Notes: generated by a model not told the origin, from the sequence alone. DNA of 64,000 bases from Paracraurococcus lichenis (GCF_030657435.1 NZ_JAUTWS010000007.1:162467-226466); one strand, 5' to 3'; positions 25,033 to 34,208 are shown, counted from the stretch's first letter. Numbers and translations are program-made.

Positions 25033-26433
25033 CTATTCCCCGGCCAGCCGCGCCGCCATCATCGGCGCGCCGAGACGCATCAGCCCGTTCACGTCGCCCG
25101 CCCGGTCCAGGTTGACGGCGGCATCCGCGAGCTGCGTCGCCCGCTCCCGGCCCAGCACCGCATCGGCTAGGCCGTGGAACTTCGCCCGCAGCTCGGCCTC
25201 GGTCAGGAAGTTCTCCGGCTCGCCCTTCGCCACCTTAACGATCTTGGTGAAGCTCTGGCCGCGCGCCTTCACCGTCAGCTTGCCCGCCATGTAGGTCGGG
25301 AAGAGCGCCTGCATCTCCGGGTCCTCGACGCAGTCGATCTTCGGCAGCAGGCTGCGGATCACCGGGTCCTGCAGATGGGCATAGCTGTCCCAGCCCATAT
25401 GGCCATGGGCCAGGCCGCAGCTCACCACGAAGGGGCCGCTGAACTGGCCGTCCACGACATTCTGCGGGTTCTGCTTGTAGGCCAGCGGCGCGCCGACCAG
25501 CAGCATGCCCTTGTTGGGCAGGCCCATGGTGACGCTCTCGATCTCCTCCGGCTGCAGGTTGTGCTCGGCGCGCAGCGCGATGGCCGCATCGACGCAGGCA
25601 TGGCCATAGCGGCAGGACGGGTAAGGCTTCACCGCGGTCTGCATCAGCTCGAACTCGGTGCCTAGGCCCTTGAGCGCGCGCTCCGGCACCGGGTTCGGGG
25701 CATAGGCGCGGAGGAACCCGGCCTTGCCCTCGAAGGCTTCGGCGGCGCCGCGGAAGCCCTGGCGGGCCAGCGTCGCGGCGGCGAGCCCGTTCATGGCGGA
25801 CCAGCCGACCTGGAAGCGCTTGGTCCAGGCACCGTTGGCGAGGAACTGCAGCGAGCCTGCCGCCTGCGAGAGGGCGATGCCGAAGGCATCCTCGATGGCC
25901 TTGGCGGAGAGGCCGAAGACCCGCGCCGCCGCTGCCGCCGCGCCGAAGGCGCCGCAGGTCGCCGTCGGGTGGTAGCCACGGTCGTAGTGGTCGCCGCCGG
26001 GCAGCGCGAGGGCGAGCCGGCAGGTCACCTCGTAGCCCGCGACGATGGCCGAGAGCGCGGTCCGGCCATTGGCGCCCGCCATCTCGGCCGCGGCCAGCGC
26101 CGCCGGGATCACCGGCGCGCCCGGATGCAGCGTGCCGGCGGCATGGGTGTCGTCGAAATCGAGGGAATGGGCCAGCGCCCCGTTCAGCAGCGCCGCGCCG
26201 GCCGGCGTGTAGCGGGCGGAATCGCCAAGCACGGCGGAGCCGCCGGCGGCGAGGCCGAGGGCGCGCACCGCCTCCAGCAGCGGCGCGGTGCTCTCGGCAT
26301 CGTGCCGGCCGCGGACGATGTTGCCGACGAGGTCGAGGACGAGGAAGCGCGTGCGCTCCTGCACCTCGGCCGGCAGGGCGGCGAAGTCGAGGCTGGCGCA
26401 GTATTCGGCGAGGGTGGCGGTGACGGCGGCCAT
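25033..26433 (-). CDS. MmgE/PrpD family protein
   Basis: A 466-residue member of the MmgE/PrpD family, which includes 2-methylcitrate dehydratase and cis-aconitate decarboxylase. Landmarks are RTRFLVLDLVGNIVRGR, GALAHSLDFDDTHAAGTLHPGAPVIPAALA, ALSAIVAGYEVTCRLALAL, and the conserved KPYPSCRYGHACVDAA. Length agrees with the family. Other prp genes (prpB, prpC, acnD) are absent, so 2-methylcitrate dehydration is unproven; many paralogues act on other acids. The ATG at 26433 with GGAGGACC upstream is preferred over the frame start at 26511. It is monocistronic and diverges from the lytic transglycosylase gene. Confidence 0.87.
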   Translation of the reverse strand: MAAVTATLAEYCASLDFAALPAEVQERTRFLVLDLVGNIVRGRHDAESTAPLLEAVRALGLAAGGSAVLGDSARYTPAGAALLNGALAHSLDFDDTHAAGTLHPGAPVIPAALAAAEMAGANGRTALSAIVAGYEVTCRLALALPGGDHYDRGYHPTATCGAFGAAAAAARVFGLSAKAIEDAFGIALSQAAGSLQFLANGAWTKRFQVGWSAMNGLAAATLARQGFRGAAEAFEGKAGFLRAYAPNPVPERALKGLGTEFELMQTAVKPYPSCRYGHACVDAAIALRAEHNLQPEEIESVTMGLPNKGMLLVGAPLAYKQNPQNVVDGQFSGPFVVSCGLAHGHMGWDSYAHLQDPVIRSLLPKIDCVEDPEMQALFPTYMAGKLTVKARGQSFTKIVKVAKGEPENFLTEAELRAKFHGLADAVLGRERATQLADAAVNLDRAGDVNGLMRLGAPMMAARLAGE

Positions 26434-26523
26434 GGCGGTCCTCCCAGAGATTGCCGCGATCCTAGGCCCCGCCCGCGGCGGGGCCAAGCGCCGCAACTCT
26501 GCGTTGCGCACAGCCCCGCCCGC

Positions 26524-27504
26524 ATGGCATTGCCCCGCGCCATGGTCTCACGGCGCATATTCTTCGGCGGAGTCGGCAGCCTCGCCGCCTCGGCCGCTCT
26601 CGCCCAGGGTGGTTTCGACGCCTTCCTCGAAGGGGTCCGCGCCGAGGCGCGGCGGGCCGGCATCTCCGCCGGCACCCTGCAGCGGGCGCTGGCCAATCTC
26701 CGCCCGAACCAGCGCGTCATCGAGCTGGACCGGAAGCAGCCGGAGGGCTTCCTGACCTGGGAGGAGTACCGCGACCGGATCATGCTCAGCCCGACGCGGA
26801 TCCAGAACGGCCAGCGGAACTACGCGGAGAACCGCAGCCTGCTCGGCGCCATCGAGGCGCGCTACCGGGTCTCGCCCCGCGTCGTCGTCGCCATCTGGGG
26901 GGTCGAGACGAATTTCGGCGGCAATACCGGCGGCTTCGGGGTGATCGAGGCGCTGGCGACGCTGGCCTGGGAGGGCCGCCGCGCCGAGTATTTCCGCAAG
27001 GAACTGCTGGCCGCGCTCCGGGTGCTGGAGGGCGGGCACATCGCGGTCGCCCGCATGACCGGAAGCTGGGCCGGCGCCATGGGCCAGTGCCAGTTCATGC
27101 CGACCAATTTCGAACGCATGGCGGTGGATTTCGACGGCGACGGGCGCCGCGACATCTGGGACAGCCGGGCGGATGCGCTCGCCTCCATCGCCCACTACTT
27201 CCAGAAATCCGGCTGGCGGGAGGGCGAGCCCTGGGGCCGCGCCGTCCTGCCGCCGCCGGGCTTCGCCCTGGACGGCGCCGATACCGAGAGCGCGCGGAGC
27301 CTGCGCGACTGGGCGCGGCTCGGCTTCCGCTCCGAGGATGGCAGCCCGCTGCCGGGCTCGGAGCTCGAGGCGCGGCTGGTGCTGCCGAACCGCACCAACG
27401 GGCAGGTCTTCCTCGGCCACCACAACCTCCGGGTCATCCGCCGCTACAACCCGCCGGTCAATTACGGCCTCGCGGTCGGCCTGCTCTCCGACCGCTTCGG
27501 ATGA
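26524..27504 (+). CDS. lytic murein transglycosylase, MltB-like
   Basis: A 326-residue periplasmic enzyme that cleaves the MurNAc-GlcNAc bond of peptidoglycan to form 1,6-anhydro-muropeptides. The N-terminus (SRRIFFGGVGSLAASAALAQG) is an export signal. The catalytic glutamate lies in VVAIWGVETNFGG, and MTGSWAGAMGQCQFMPTNFERMAVDFDGDGRRDIW is the family signature. The C-terminal part (NRTNGQVFLGHHNLRVIRRYNPPVNYGLAVGLLSDRF) completes the SLT_2 domain, and there is no peptidoglycan-binding domain. Its TGA overlaps the ATG of rlpA, which fits joint septal cell-wall processing. The start could also be the ATG at 26542. Confidence 0.93.
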   Translation: MALPRAMVSRRIFFGGVGSLAASAALAQGGFDAFLEGVRAEARRAGISAGTLQRALANLRPNQRVIELDRKQPEGFLTWEEYRDRIMLSPTRIQNGQRNYAENRSLLGAIEARYRVSPRVVVAIWGVETNFGGNTGGFGVIEALATLAWEGRRAEYFRKELLAALRVLEGGHIAVARMTGSWAGAMGQCQFMPTNFERMAVDFDGDGRRDIWDSRADALASIAHYFQKSGWREGEPWGRAVLPPPGFALDGADTESARSLRDWARLGFRSEDGSPLPGSELEARLVLPNRTNGQVFLGHHNLRVIRRYNPPVNYGLAVGLLSDRFG

Positions 27505-28385
27505 GGCTCGCTGCCCTGGGCTTGGCCCTGGCGCTCGCCGCCTGCGAGCGCGCGCCGGCACCGAAGCCCGATGCCCGCTACATGCTGGGCGAACCCTATA
27601 GCCTCCGCGGGCTCTGGTCCTACCCGAAGGAGGAGTTCGGGCGGGTGGAGACCGGCCTCGCCGCCGTGCTGCCGGACCGCCGCGCCGGGCGGCGCACCGC
27701 CAATGGCGAGATCTTCGACCCGGACCGGCTGGTCGGCGCCCACCGCACCCTGCAGCTTCCGGCCATCGTCACGGTCTGGAACCTGGAGACGGGGCGCGAG
27801 CTGCGGCTGCGGGTGAACGACCGCGGGCCGGCGCAGCCCGGGCGGGTGATCGGCCTCTCGGCCCGCGCCGCCGCGCTGCTCGGCATCCCGCCCGGCGGGG
27901 CGGCGCAGGTGCGCGTCGCGGTCGAGGACGCGCCGAGCCGGGCGCTCGCCCGCGCCCTGCCGAGCACCGAGCGCCTCGGCCCGCAGGTGGAGGCGGTGCA
28001 GGTCGGCACGGTCGAGCGCGAGAGCCTGCCGCCGCCGCCCGGCGCCCGCCAGGCGGAGCGGGTGCGCGAGGCGCCGCGCGGCCCGGCGGTCGCCACCCTC
28101 GCGGCCGGCAGCCGGGACCTGCCGCCGGATCCGCTGCCGGAGCAGGTGGTGCAGCGCGCCGCCATGCCCGGCCATCTCTACGTGGAGGCCGGCAGCTTCT
28201 TCCGCCGCGACCTCGCGCTGCGCCAGGCATCGCGGATCGGCGCCCGGGTGGAGCCCTTCGGGGAGGGCCGAACGCCGCAATGGCGCGTGCGGCTGGGACC
28301 GTTCCGCGACGTGGCGGCCGCGGACCGCGCCGTCGCCGCGGTGCTGTCCGCCGGCTTGCCGGAGGTTAAGCTTCTGGTCGAGTAG
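27501..28385 (+). CDS. rlpA: RlpA-like lytic transglycosylase with SPOR domain
   Basis: A 294-residue lipoprotein (MRLAALGLALALAAC, lipid-box cysteine at 15). The double-psi beta-barrel follows: GLAAVLPDRRAGRRTANGE, AAHRTLQLP-like AHRTLQLPAIVTVWNLETGRELRLRVNDRGP with the catalytic aspartate, then GRVIGLSARAAALLGI. The C-terminal SPOR domain (PGHLYVEAGSFFRRDLALRQASRIGARVEPF to the end) binds denuded glycan strands at the division site. A proline-rich linker lies between. RlpA cleaves naked septal glycan. It overlaps the transglycosylase gene by 4 bases and precedes the carboxypeptidase gene by 79 bases, so the three form a cell-wall operon. Confidence 0.92.
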   Translation: MRLAALGLALALAACERAPAPKPDARYMLGEPYSLRGLWSYPKEEFGRVETGLAAVLPDRRAGRRTANGEIFDPDRLVGAHRTLQLPAIVTVWNLETGRELRLRVNDRGPAQPGRVIGLSARAAALLGIPPGGAAQVRVAVEDAPSRALARALPSTERLGPQVEAVQVGTVERESLPPPPGARQAERVREAPRGPAVATLAAGSRDLPPDPLPEQVVQRAAMPGHLYVEAGSFFRRDLALRQASRIGARVEPFGEGRTPQWRVRLGPFRDVAAADRAVAAVLSAGLPEVKLLVE

Positions 28386-28464
28386 TCCGCGCCAAACGCT
28401 TGAGCGCAAGCGGCCCGCGGGCGTATGCGGTGCTGCGAGAGACCCACCGGAGTCACGCCCCGCC

Positions 28465-29712
28465 ATGAGTTCCCGCGCCGACACCAGGGGCACCACCCGC
28501 CGCGCCGTCCTGCTGCCCGCCGCGGCGCTCGCCGCCGGCGCCCTGCCGCTGCCCGCCCTGGCGCAGTCGCGCGCGCAGGCGCCCGGCCGCCCCGGCGCCA
28601 ATCGCCAGCCCGCGCCGCCGCCGGGTTCGCCCGCCACCACGCCGCTCGGCCCCTTCGAGACCATCGCCCGGCAGGCGCTGATCATCGATGCCGATACCGA
28701 CGCCGTGCTGCTGGAGAAGAACGCGGACGAGCGGATGCCGCCTTCCTCCATGTCGAAGCTGATGACGATGTATGTCGTTTTCGACATGCTGAAGAAGGGC
28801 AGGCTGCAGCTCGACCAGCAGCTTCCGGTCAGCGAGCGCGCCTGGCGCATGGGCGGCAGCAAGATGTTCGTCCAGATCGGCAACCAGGTGCCGGTCGAGG
28901 CGCTGATGCGCGGAGTCATCGTGCAGTCCGGCAATGATGCCTGCGTGGTCTTTGCCGAGGCGATCAGCGGCTCCGAGCAGCAATTCGCCGAGCTGCTGAA
29001 CCAGACGGCGAAGGAGATCGGGCTGACCGACAGCACCTTCCGCAACGCCACCGGCTGGCCGGACCCGGAGCACCGGATGACCTGCCGCGACCTGGCCCGG
29101 CTGGCCAGGCGGCTGATCAGCGACTTCCCCGAATACTACCGAATCTATAACGAGCGCAGCTTCACCTGGAACAACATCAGCCAGGAGAACCGCAACCCGA
29201 CCCTGGCGCGCGTCCCGGGCGCCGATGGCCTGAAGACCGGCCATACCGAGGAGGCCGGCTACGGCCTGACCGCGAGTGCGAAGCGCGGCGATCGCCGGCT
29301 GATCCTGGTCTTCAACGGCCTGCCCAGCATGAAGGCGCGGGCGGAGGAGAGCGAGCGGCTGCTGGAATGGGGCTTCCGCGAGTTCGAGAACGTCGTGCTC
29401 TTCCGCGCCAGCGACGTGGTGGAGGAGGTGCCGGTGCATCTCGGCAGCAGCCGTACCGTGCCGCTGGTCGGCGGCAAGGACATGGTCGTGACCCTGCCGC
29501 GCAACTGGCGGAACCGGCTGCAGGCCCGGCTGCGCTACGAGACGCCGGTCGTCGCCCCGGTGCTGAAGGGCCAGGAGCTCGGCCGGCTGGAGGTGAGCGG
29601 CCAGGGCGTGCCGACCCTGTCGCTGCCGCTGCTGGCCGGCGCCGATGTCGACCGGCTGGGCCTGATCCCGCGCATCCCCGCGGTGATCGGCTCCTGGATC
29701 GCGGGCAGCTAG
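28465..29712 (+). CDS. dacC: D-alanyl-D-alanine carboxypeptidase (penicillin-binding protein 5/6 family)
   Basis: A 415-residue S11 serine peptidase that trims the terminal D-alanine of peptidoglycan pentapeptides. A signal peptide ends near ALAQS (residue 35). Active-site motifs: SMSK (Ser95-Lys98), SGN in VIVQSGNDACV, and KTG in GLKTGHTEEAGYG. The C-terminal beta-sandwich domain follows, with an expected amphipathic membrane anchor at the end (SLPLLAGADVDRLGLIPRIPAVIGSWI). The symbol is the usual one for this family and not proven here. It ends one base before the GTG of tmk. Confidence 0.92.
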   Translation: MSSRADTRGTTRRAVLLPAAALAAGALPLPALAQSRAQAPGRPGANRQPAPPPGSPATTPLGPFETIARQALIIDADTDAVLLEKNADERMPPSSMSKLMTMYVVFDMLKKGRLQLDQQLPVSERAWRMGGSKMFVQIGNQVPVEALMRGVIVQSGNDACVVFAEAISGSEQQFAELLNQTAKEIGLTDSTFRNATGWPDPEHRMTCRDLARLARRLISDFPEYYRIYNERSFTWNNISQENRNPTLARVPGADGLKTGHTEEAGYGLTASAKRGDRRLILVFNGLPSMKARAEESERLLEWGFREFENVVLFRASDVVEEVPVHLGSSRTVPLVGGKDMVVTLPRNWRNRLQARLRYETPVVAPVLKGQELGRLEVSGQGVPTLSLPLLAGADVDRLGLIPRIPAVIGSWIAGS

Positions 29713-29713
29713 C

Positions 29714-30349
29714 GTGGCCCGCGGCCGCTTCATCACGCTGGAAGGCGGGGAGGGGGCGGGCAAGTCCACCCAGGCGCGGCTGCTGGAGGCGGCGCTGACT
29801 GCCGAGGGCCGCCGCGTGCTCCGGACGCGCGAGCCGGGCGGCGCGCCGGGGGCGGAGGCGATCCGCGGCGTGCTGCTCGGGCAGGGTCCCCAGGGGATCG
29901 CGCAATGGGACGGCATCGCGGAATGCATGCTGCATTTCGCGGCGCGCCGGGAGCATGTGGTGCGGACCATCCGCCCGGCGCTCGAGGCCGGGACCTGGGT
30001 GGTCTGCGACCGCTTCGCCGACTCGACCATGGCCTATCAGGTCTTCGGCCAGGGCGTGCCGCGGGCGGTCTTCGACGCCCTCGCCGCGGTGGCGCTGGAG
30101 GGGCTGGCACCCGACCTGACGCTGGTGCTCGATATCGGGCCGGCGGAGGGGCTGGCCCGCGCCGCGGCCCGCGGCGAGACCAACCGCTACGAGGCGCTGG
30201 ACCCGGATTTCCACGAGCGCGTCCGCGCCGGGTTCCGCGCCATCGCCGCGGCCGAGCCGGCGCGCTGCGCAATGGTGGACGCGACGGCGGCGCCGGAGGG
30301 CGTGGCGGCCGAGATCATGAAGGTCGTGCGGGCGCGGCTCGGGGCATGA
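29714..30349 (+). CDS. tmk: thymidylate kinase
   Basis: A 211-residue dTMP kinase giving dTDP for DNA synthesis. The P-loop is GGEGAGKST, the DRX motif CDRFADSTMAYQ, and the dTMP-binding TREPGG is present. There is no arginine at the usual P-loop position (GEGAGKST), and the LID segment ARGETNRYEALDPDFHERV carries its catalytic arginines. The start is GTG at 29714, directly after the dacC stop; no better start is visible. The TGA overlaps the ATG of the next small gene, and holB follows, so tmk-holB is joined as in many proteobacteria but with two small genes between. Confidence 0.96.
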   Translation: MARGRFITLEGGEGAGKSTQARLLEAALTAEGRRVLRTREPGGAPGAEAIRGVLLGQGPQGIAQWDGIAECMLHFAARREHVVRTIRPALEAGTWVVCDRFADSTMAYQVFGQGVPRAVFDALAAVALEGLAPDLTLVLDIGPAEGLARAAARGETNRYEALDPDFHERVRAGFRAIAAAEPARCAMVDATAAPEGVAAEIMKVVRARLGA

Positions 30350-30567
30350 GCCCAGGCGAGGCCGAGCGGCTGAAGCTGACCGCGAATGCCATCGACCGCG
30401 CCTCCACGGCGACGCTGAATGCCGGGGTGATCCTGCCGCTGGCGGGGGTGACCCTGCTGCCCGGGCGAATCTCCCTGGTGGACGTGCTGGCCAATGCCTA
30501 CATCTTTGCCGTGTTCGCCCTCGTCCTCCATCTCGCGGCGCGACGCCTGCTCCGGAGCCTGGCATGA
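30346..30567 (+). CDS. small two-helix membrane protein, 73 aa
   Basis: I do not recognise this gene. The ATG overlaps the tmk stop (ATGA). The protein has a charged N-terminus (SPGEAERLKLTANAIDRAS) and two hydrophobic segments, NAGVILPLAGVTLLPG and VDVLANAYIFAVFALVLHLAARRLL. Hydrophobicity and coupling on both sides (its own stop overlaps the next ATG) argue that it is real. A role in the membrane is the only inference possible. Confidence 0.6.
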   Translation: MSPGEAERLKLTANAIDRASTATLNAGVILPLAGVTLLPGRISLVDVLANAYIFAVFALVLHLAARRLLRSLA

Positions 30568-30716
30568 CCCTGAACCTGGAGTTGCTCGCGGCTTCCCTGG
30601 GCATCGGGCTTCCGCTCGTCGTCTCCGTCTGGGGCTATGTGCTGTGGGAGGAGCGCCGGCAACGCCGCCGTCGTGCCCGGGAGCATGCGGCGCGTCCGGC
30701 TGCGGCGAAGGGGTGA
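30564..30716 (+). CDS. tiny single-pass membrane protein, 50 aa
   Basis: Not recognised. The ATG overlaps the stop of the preceding small gene (ATGA). It encodes an N-terminal hydrophobic helix (LELLAASLGIGLPLVVSVWGYVLW) followed by a strongly basic tail (EERRQRRRRAREH), a positive-inside single-pass topology. It lies 47 bases before holB. It is too short for standard gene callers but has good coupling and topology. Confidence 0.5.
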   Translation: MTLNLELLAASLGIGLPLVVSVWGYVLWEERRQRRRRAREHAARPAAAKG

Positions 30717-30763
30717 CCGCCGCTCCCGTTCCCGCCAGGACCTGCCTGCCCTAACCTCGCCGC

Positions 30764-31783
30764 GTGACCCTCCCCCCCGAACCCCGTGCCAATCCCGATC
30801 TGGTCGGGCATGACGACCCCGCGCGCACGCTGGAGGAAGCGGCGCGCTCCGGCCGGCTGCACCATGCCTGGCTGATCGCCGGCCCGACCGGCGTCGGCAA
30901 GGCGACGCTCGCCTACCGCTTCGCCCGCTGGCTGCTGGCCGGCCTGCCGGACGCGATCCCCGGCCGCCCGCCGCTCGAGTTGCCCGAGTCGCACCCGGCC
31001 TTCCGCCGCATCGCCGCCGGCGCGCATGCCGATCTCTTCACCCTCGCACCCAATGCCGGGGAGCGGGGCAAGAAGGAGATCCTCCGCGCCGACGACGCGC
31101 GCGGCGCCGTCCGCTTCATGTCGCTGACCGCCGCCGAGGGCGGCTGGCGCGCCATCGTCATGGAGGATGTCGAGCGCACCGACACCCAGGCGGTGCAGAA
31201 CATCCTGCTCAAGACGCTGGAGGAGCCGCCGCCGCGGACCGTCCAGCTCCTCGTCACCGCCGCACCGGACCGGCTGCTGCCGACCATCCGCAGCCGCTGC
31301 CGCCGGCTCGACCTCGCCCCGCTGCCGCAGCCGGTCATGAAGGCGCTGCTGGCCCGCTGGCTGCCGGAGATGTCGGGGCCGGACCGCATACGCCTCGCCG
31401 GCATCGCCGATGGCTGCCCGGGCACCGCGCTGGCGCTGGCGGAAGGCGAGGGGCTGGCGCTGCAGGGGCTGGTGGAGCAGGTCCTGGAGGGCCTGCCGCG
31501 GCTCGATGCGCGGCGGGTGCATGTGATCGCCGACGGCGTCGCCGGCCGGCGCGACGCCGCGGCGCTGGCCGTCTTTTTCTCCCTCCTTCGCCGGGCGCTC
31601 GCCGCCGGCCTGCGGCAGGCCGGGCGAGGGGGTAAGGCCGCCCCCTGGCTCGCCGGGCGATCGCTTGCCGAGTGGTCCACCCTGTGGGACAAGCTCGGCC
31701 GCCTGGCCGACGAGACCGAGCGACTGAACCTGGACCGCAAGCAGGCGGTGCTCACGGGCCTCGGCTGGCTCTCCATGCGTTAG
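30764..31783 (+). CDS. holB: DNA polymerase III subunit delta prime
   Basis: A 339-residue clamp-loader subunit. The AAA+ P-loop is AGPTGVGKATLAYRFARWLL; the arginine-finger region is LLPTIRSRCRRLDLAPLP, with the SRC motif that is diagnostic of clamp loaders. The DNA-damage-type sensor KTLEEPPPRTVQLLVTAAP is intact. It acts with DnaX and HolA to load the beta clamp. The start is GTG at 30764 with no good ATG near. The gene follows tmk and the two small genes; a hairpin lies beyond the stop. Confidence 0.95.
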   Translation: MTLPPEPRANPDLVGHDDPARTLEEAARSGRLHHAWLIAGPTGVGKATLAYRFARWLLAGLPDAIPGRPPLELPESHPAFRRIAAGAHADLFTLAPNAGERGKKEILRADDARGAVRFMSLTAAEGGWRAIVMEDVERTDTQAVQNILLKTLEEPPPRTVQLLVTAAPDRLLPTIRSRCRRLDLAPLPQPVMKALLARWLPEMSGPDRIRLAGIADGCPGTALALAEGEGLALQGLVEQVLEGLPRLDARRVHVIADGVAGRRDAAALAVFFSLLRRALAAGLRQAGRGGKAAPWLAGRSLAEWSTLWDKLGRLADETERLNLDRKQAVLTGLGWLSMR

Positions 31784-31798
31784 GCGACCGGAGAGGAC

Positions 31799-31834
31799 GG
31801 GCATGCCGGCCGGCCCCGCAGGCCGGGCATGCCC
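31799..31834 (+). terminator. GC-rich hairpin between holB and metG
   Basis: GGGCATGCC pairs with GGCATGCCC (9 bp), and the inner GGCC/GGCC can extend it. The stem lies 15 bases beyond the holB stop. No U-tract. The sequence resembles the hairpin at 24987 in its GGCC-GGGCATGCC core. Confidence 0.5.
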
Positions 31835-31899
31835 GAAAGGACATACCGTTGGCCCCTGCGCACCCTTAGGATGCGCCGGGCCGATCGAAGGGCAGCCGG

Positions 31900-33426
31900 A
31901 TGGCACGCGTCTACTACACGACCCCGATCTATTACGTGAACGACAAGCCGCATATCGGCCACGCCTATACCTCGCTCGCCACCGACGTGCTGGCGCGCTG
32001 GAAGCGGCTGGAGGGACACGAAGTCTTCTTCCTGACCGGCACCGACGAGCACGGCCAGAAGGTGGAGAAGGCGGCGCAGGATGCCGGGATGGAGCCGCAG
32101 GCCTTCACCGACCAGGTGAGCCAGAGCTTCCGGGTGCTGGCCGAGCGCATGGGCTACTCCAACGACGACTTCATCCGCACCACCGAGCCCCGTCACCGAC
32201 GCGCCTGCCAGGCGCTGTGGGAGGAGCTGGTCCGGCGCGACGAGATCTATCTCGGCCATTACGAGGGCTGGTACGCCGTCCGCGACGAGGCCTTCTACGG
32301 CCCGGACGAGCTGACCGAGCGGGACGGGGTGAAGTACGCGCCCTCCGGCGCGCCGGTCGCCTGGGTGAAGGAGCCCTCCTACTTCTTCCGCCTGTCGAAA
32401 TGGCAGGACTGGCTGCTGCGCTTCTACGAGGAGAACCCCGGCTTCATCGCCCCGGGCAGCCGCCGCAACGAGGTGATCAGCTTCGTGAAGTCGGGGCTGC
32501 AGGACCTCTCGATCAGCCGGACCTCCTTCAAGTGGGGCATCCCGGTGCCGGGCGACCCGGCACATGTGATGTATGTCTGGCTGGACGCGCTGACCAACTA
32601 CATCACCGCCGCCGGCTACCCGGATACCGGCGCCGACCGCTGGCGCTTCTGGCCGGCCGACGTGCATTTCGTCGGCAAGGACATCGTCCGCTTCCACGCC
32701 ATCTACTGGCCGGCCTTCCTGAAGGCGGCGGGGCTCGAGCCGCCGCGGCGGGTCTTCGCCCATGGCTGGTGGACGATCGAGGGGCAGAAGATGTCGAAAT
32801 CCCTCGGCAATGCCATCGACCCGCTGGCGCTGATCGAGGAATACGGGCTCGACCCGCTGCGCTACTTCCTGCTGCGGGAGGTGCCCTTCGGCAATGACGG
32901 CGACTTCTCCCGCGCCGCGCTGATCGGCCGGGTGAACGGGGAGCTGGCGGATACGCTCGGCAACCTCGCCAACCGCACGCTGTCGCTGATCCAGCGGAAC
33001 TGCGGGGGCAGGCTGCCGGCGGTGGCGGAGGCCGCGCCGGCGGATGCCGACCTGCTGCAGGCCCTGGCCGCATTGCCCGCGGCGGTCGCCGGCCACCTGG
33101 AGGCGCAGGAGTTCCACCTGGCGCTGGAGGCCATCATGGCCCAGGCCCGCGCCGCCAATGGCTACATCACGGCGCAGCAGCCCTGGGCGCTGCGGAAGAC
33201 CGACCCGGCCCGCATGGAAGTGGTCCTGCGCCACCTGCACACGGCGCTGCGGGTCTTCGCCACCGTCCTGCAGCCCTTCATGCCCGGCACCATGGCCGCC
33301 ATGCTCGACCAGCTCGGCGTGCCGGAGGAGGCGAGGGGGCTCGCCGCCCTCGCGACCCCGCTGCCGGAGGGCAGGCCGCTGCCGCCGCCGGCGCCGCTGT
33401 TCCGGAAGATCGAGGTCGCCGCGTAA
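31900..33426 (+). CDS. metG: methionyl-tRNA synthetase
   Basis: A 508-residue class Ia synthetase charging tRNA-Met. The HIGH motif is PHIGHAYTSLATDVLARW; the KMSKS loop is GQKMSKSLGNAIDP. The anticodon-binding helix bundle occupies the C-terminus. There is no cysteine knuckle of the zinc type in the connective domain and no C-terminal EMAP-like extension, so this is the short alphaproteobacterial form. The start ATG at 31900 is 117 bases from holB. It is followed after 3 bases by tatD, suggesting cotranscription. Confidence 0.97.
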   Translation: MARVYYTTPIYYVNDKPHIGHAYTSLATDVLARWKRLEGHEVFFLTGTDEHGQKVEKAAQDAGMEPQAFTDQVSQSFRVLAERMGYSNDDFIRTTEPRHRRACQALWEELVRRDEIYLGHYEGWYAVRDEAFYGPDELTERDGVKYAPSGAPVAWVKEPSYFFRLSKWQDWLLRFYEENPGFIAPGSRRNEVISFVKSGLQDLSISRTSFKWGIPVPGDPAHVMYVWLDALTNYITAAGYPDTGADRWRFWPADVHFVGKDIVRFHAIYWPAFLKAAGLEPPRRVFAHGWWTIEGQKMSKSLGNAIDPLALIEEYGLDPLRYFLLREVPFGNDGDFSRAALIGRVNGELADTLGNLANRTLSLIQRNCGGRLPAVAEAAPADADLLQALAALPAAVAGHLEAQEFHLALEAIMAQARAANGYITAQQPWALRKTDPARMEVVLRHLHTALRVFATVLQPFMPGTMAAMLDQLGVPEEARGLAALATPLPEGRPLPPPAPLFRKIEVAA

Positions 33427-33429
33427 CCC

Positions 33430-34206
33430 ATGCTGATCGACAGTCATTGCCACCTCGACTACTTCTCCGAGGAGGAGGTCGGGGAGATCGTCGCGCGCGC
33501 CCGGGAGGCGGGCGTCGGCCGCATGGTCACCATCGGCACCCGCGTCCACCAGGCCGCGGCCGTCAAGGCGCTGACCGAGCGCTTCGACGATGTCTGGGGC
33601 ACCGTCGGCGTCCACCCGCACAATGCCGGCGAGGAGGACGGGATGCCGACGGTCGAGGCGCTTGTGGCGCTCGCCGACCACCCCCGCATCATCGGCATAG
33701 GCGAGGCCGGCCTCGACTACTTCTACGACAAGGCGCCGCGCGAGGCGCAGCAGGAAGGCTTCCGCCGGCACATCCGGGCCGCCCGACTCACCGGCCTGCC
33801 GCTCTGCATCCATGCGCGGCAGGCGGATGCGGACGTGATCGGCATCCTGCGGGAGGAGCGTGAGCAGGGCGGTCCCTACGACTTCCTGCTGCACTGCTTC
33901 TCCTCCGGCGCCGATCTTGCAAGGCAGGCGGTCGCGATGGGCGGCTATGTCTCTTTCTCCGGCATCCTGACCTTCCCGAAATCCCCGGAGATCCGGGCGA
34001 TCGCGGCGGAACTGCCGGCCGATCGCATCCTGGTCGAGACCGACAGCCCCTACCTTGCGCCGGTGCCGCTGCGCGGCAAGCGCTGCGAGCCGGGCTATGT
34101 CGTGCACACTGCGAAGGTGCTCGCCGAGACCCGCGGCATCGGCCAGGCGGAGGTCGAGGCGCTGACCACGGAGAACTTCCACCGGCTGTTCCGGAAGGCC
34201 GCCTGA
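33430..34206 (+). CDS. TatD family DNase
   Basis: A 258-residue TIM-barrel metallohydrolase of the TatD/YcfH family. Metal ligands are visible: DSHCHLD at the start, GIGEAGLDYFYD, LCIHARQADADVIGIL, LLHCFSSG, and the ETDSPYL motif near the end. YcfH-type proteins have DNase and D-aminoacyl-tRNA-deacylase-like relatives; the physiological substrate is unsettled. It sits between metG and an MBL-fold gene with 2-3 base gaps, a common alphaproteobacterial order. Confidence 0.93.
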   Translation: MLIDSHCHLDYFSEEEVGEIVARAREAGVGRMVTIGTRVHQAAAVKALTERFDDVWGTVGVHPHNAGEEDGMPTVEALVALADHPRIIGIGEAGLDYFYDKAPREAQQEGFRRHIRAARLTGLPLCIHARQADADVIGILREEREQGGPYDFLLHCFSSGADLARQAVAMGGYVSFSGILTFPKSPEIRAIAAELPADRILVETDSPYLAPVPLRGKRCEPGYVVHTAKVLAETRGIGQAEVEALTTENFHRLFRKAA

Positions 34207-34208
34207 GC

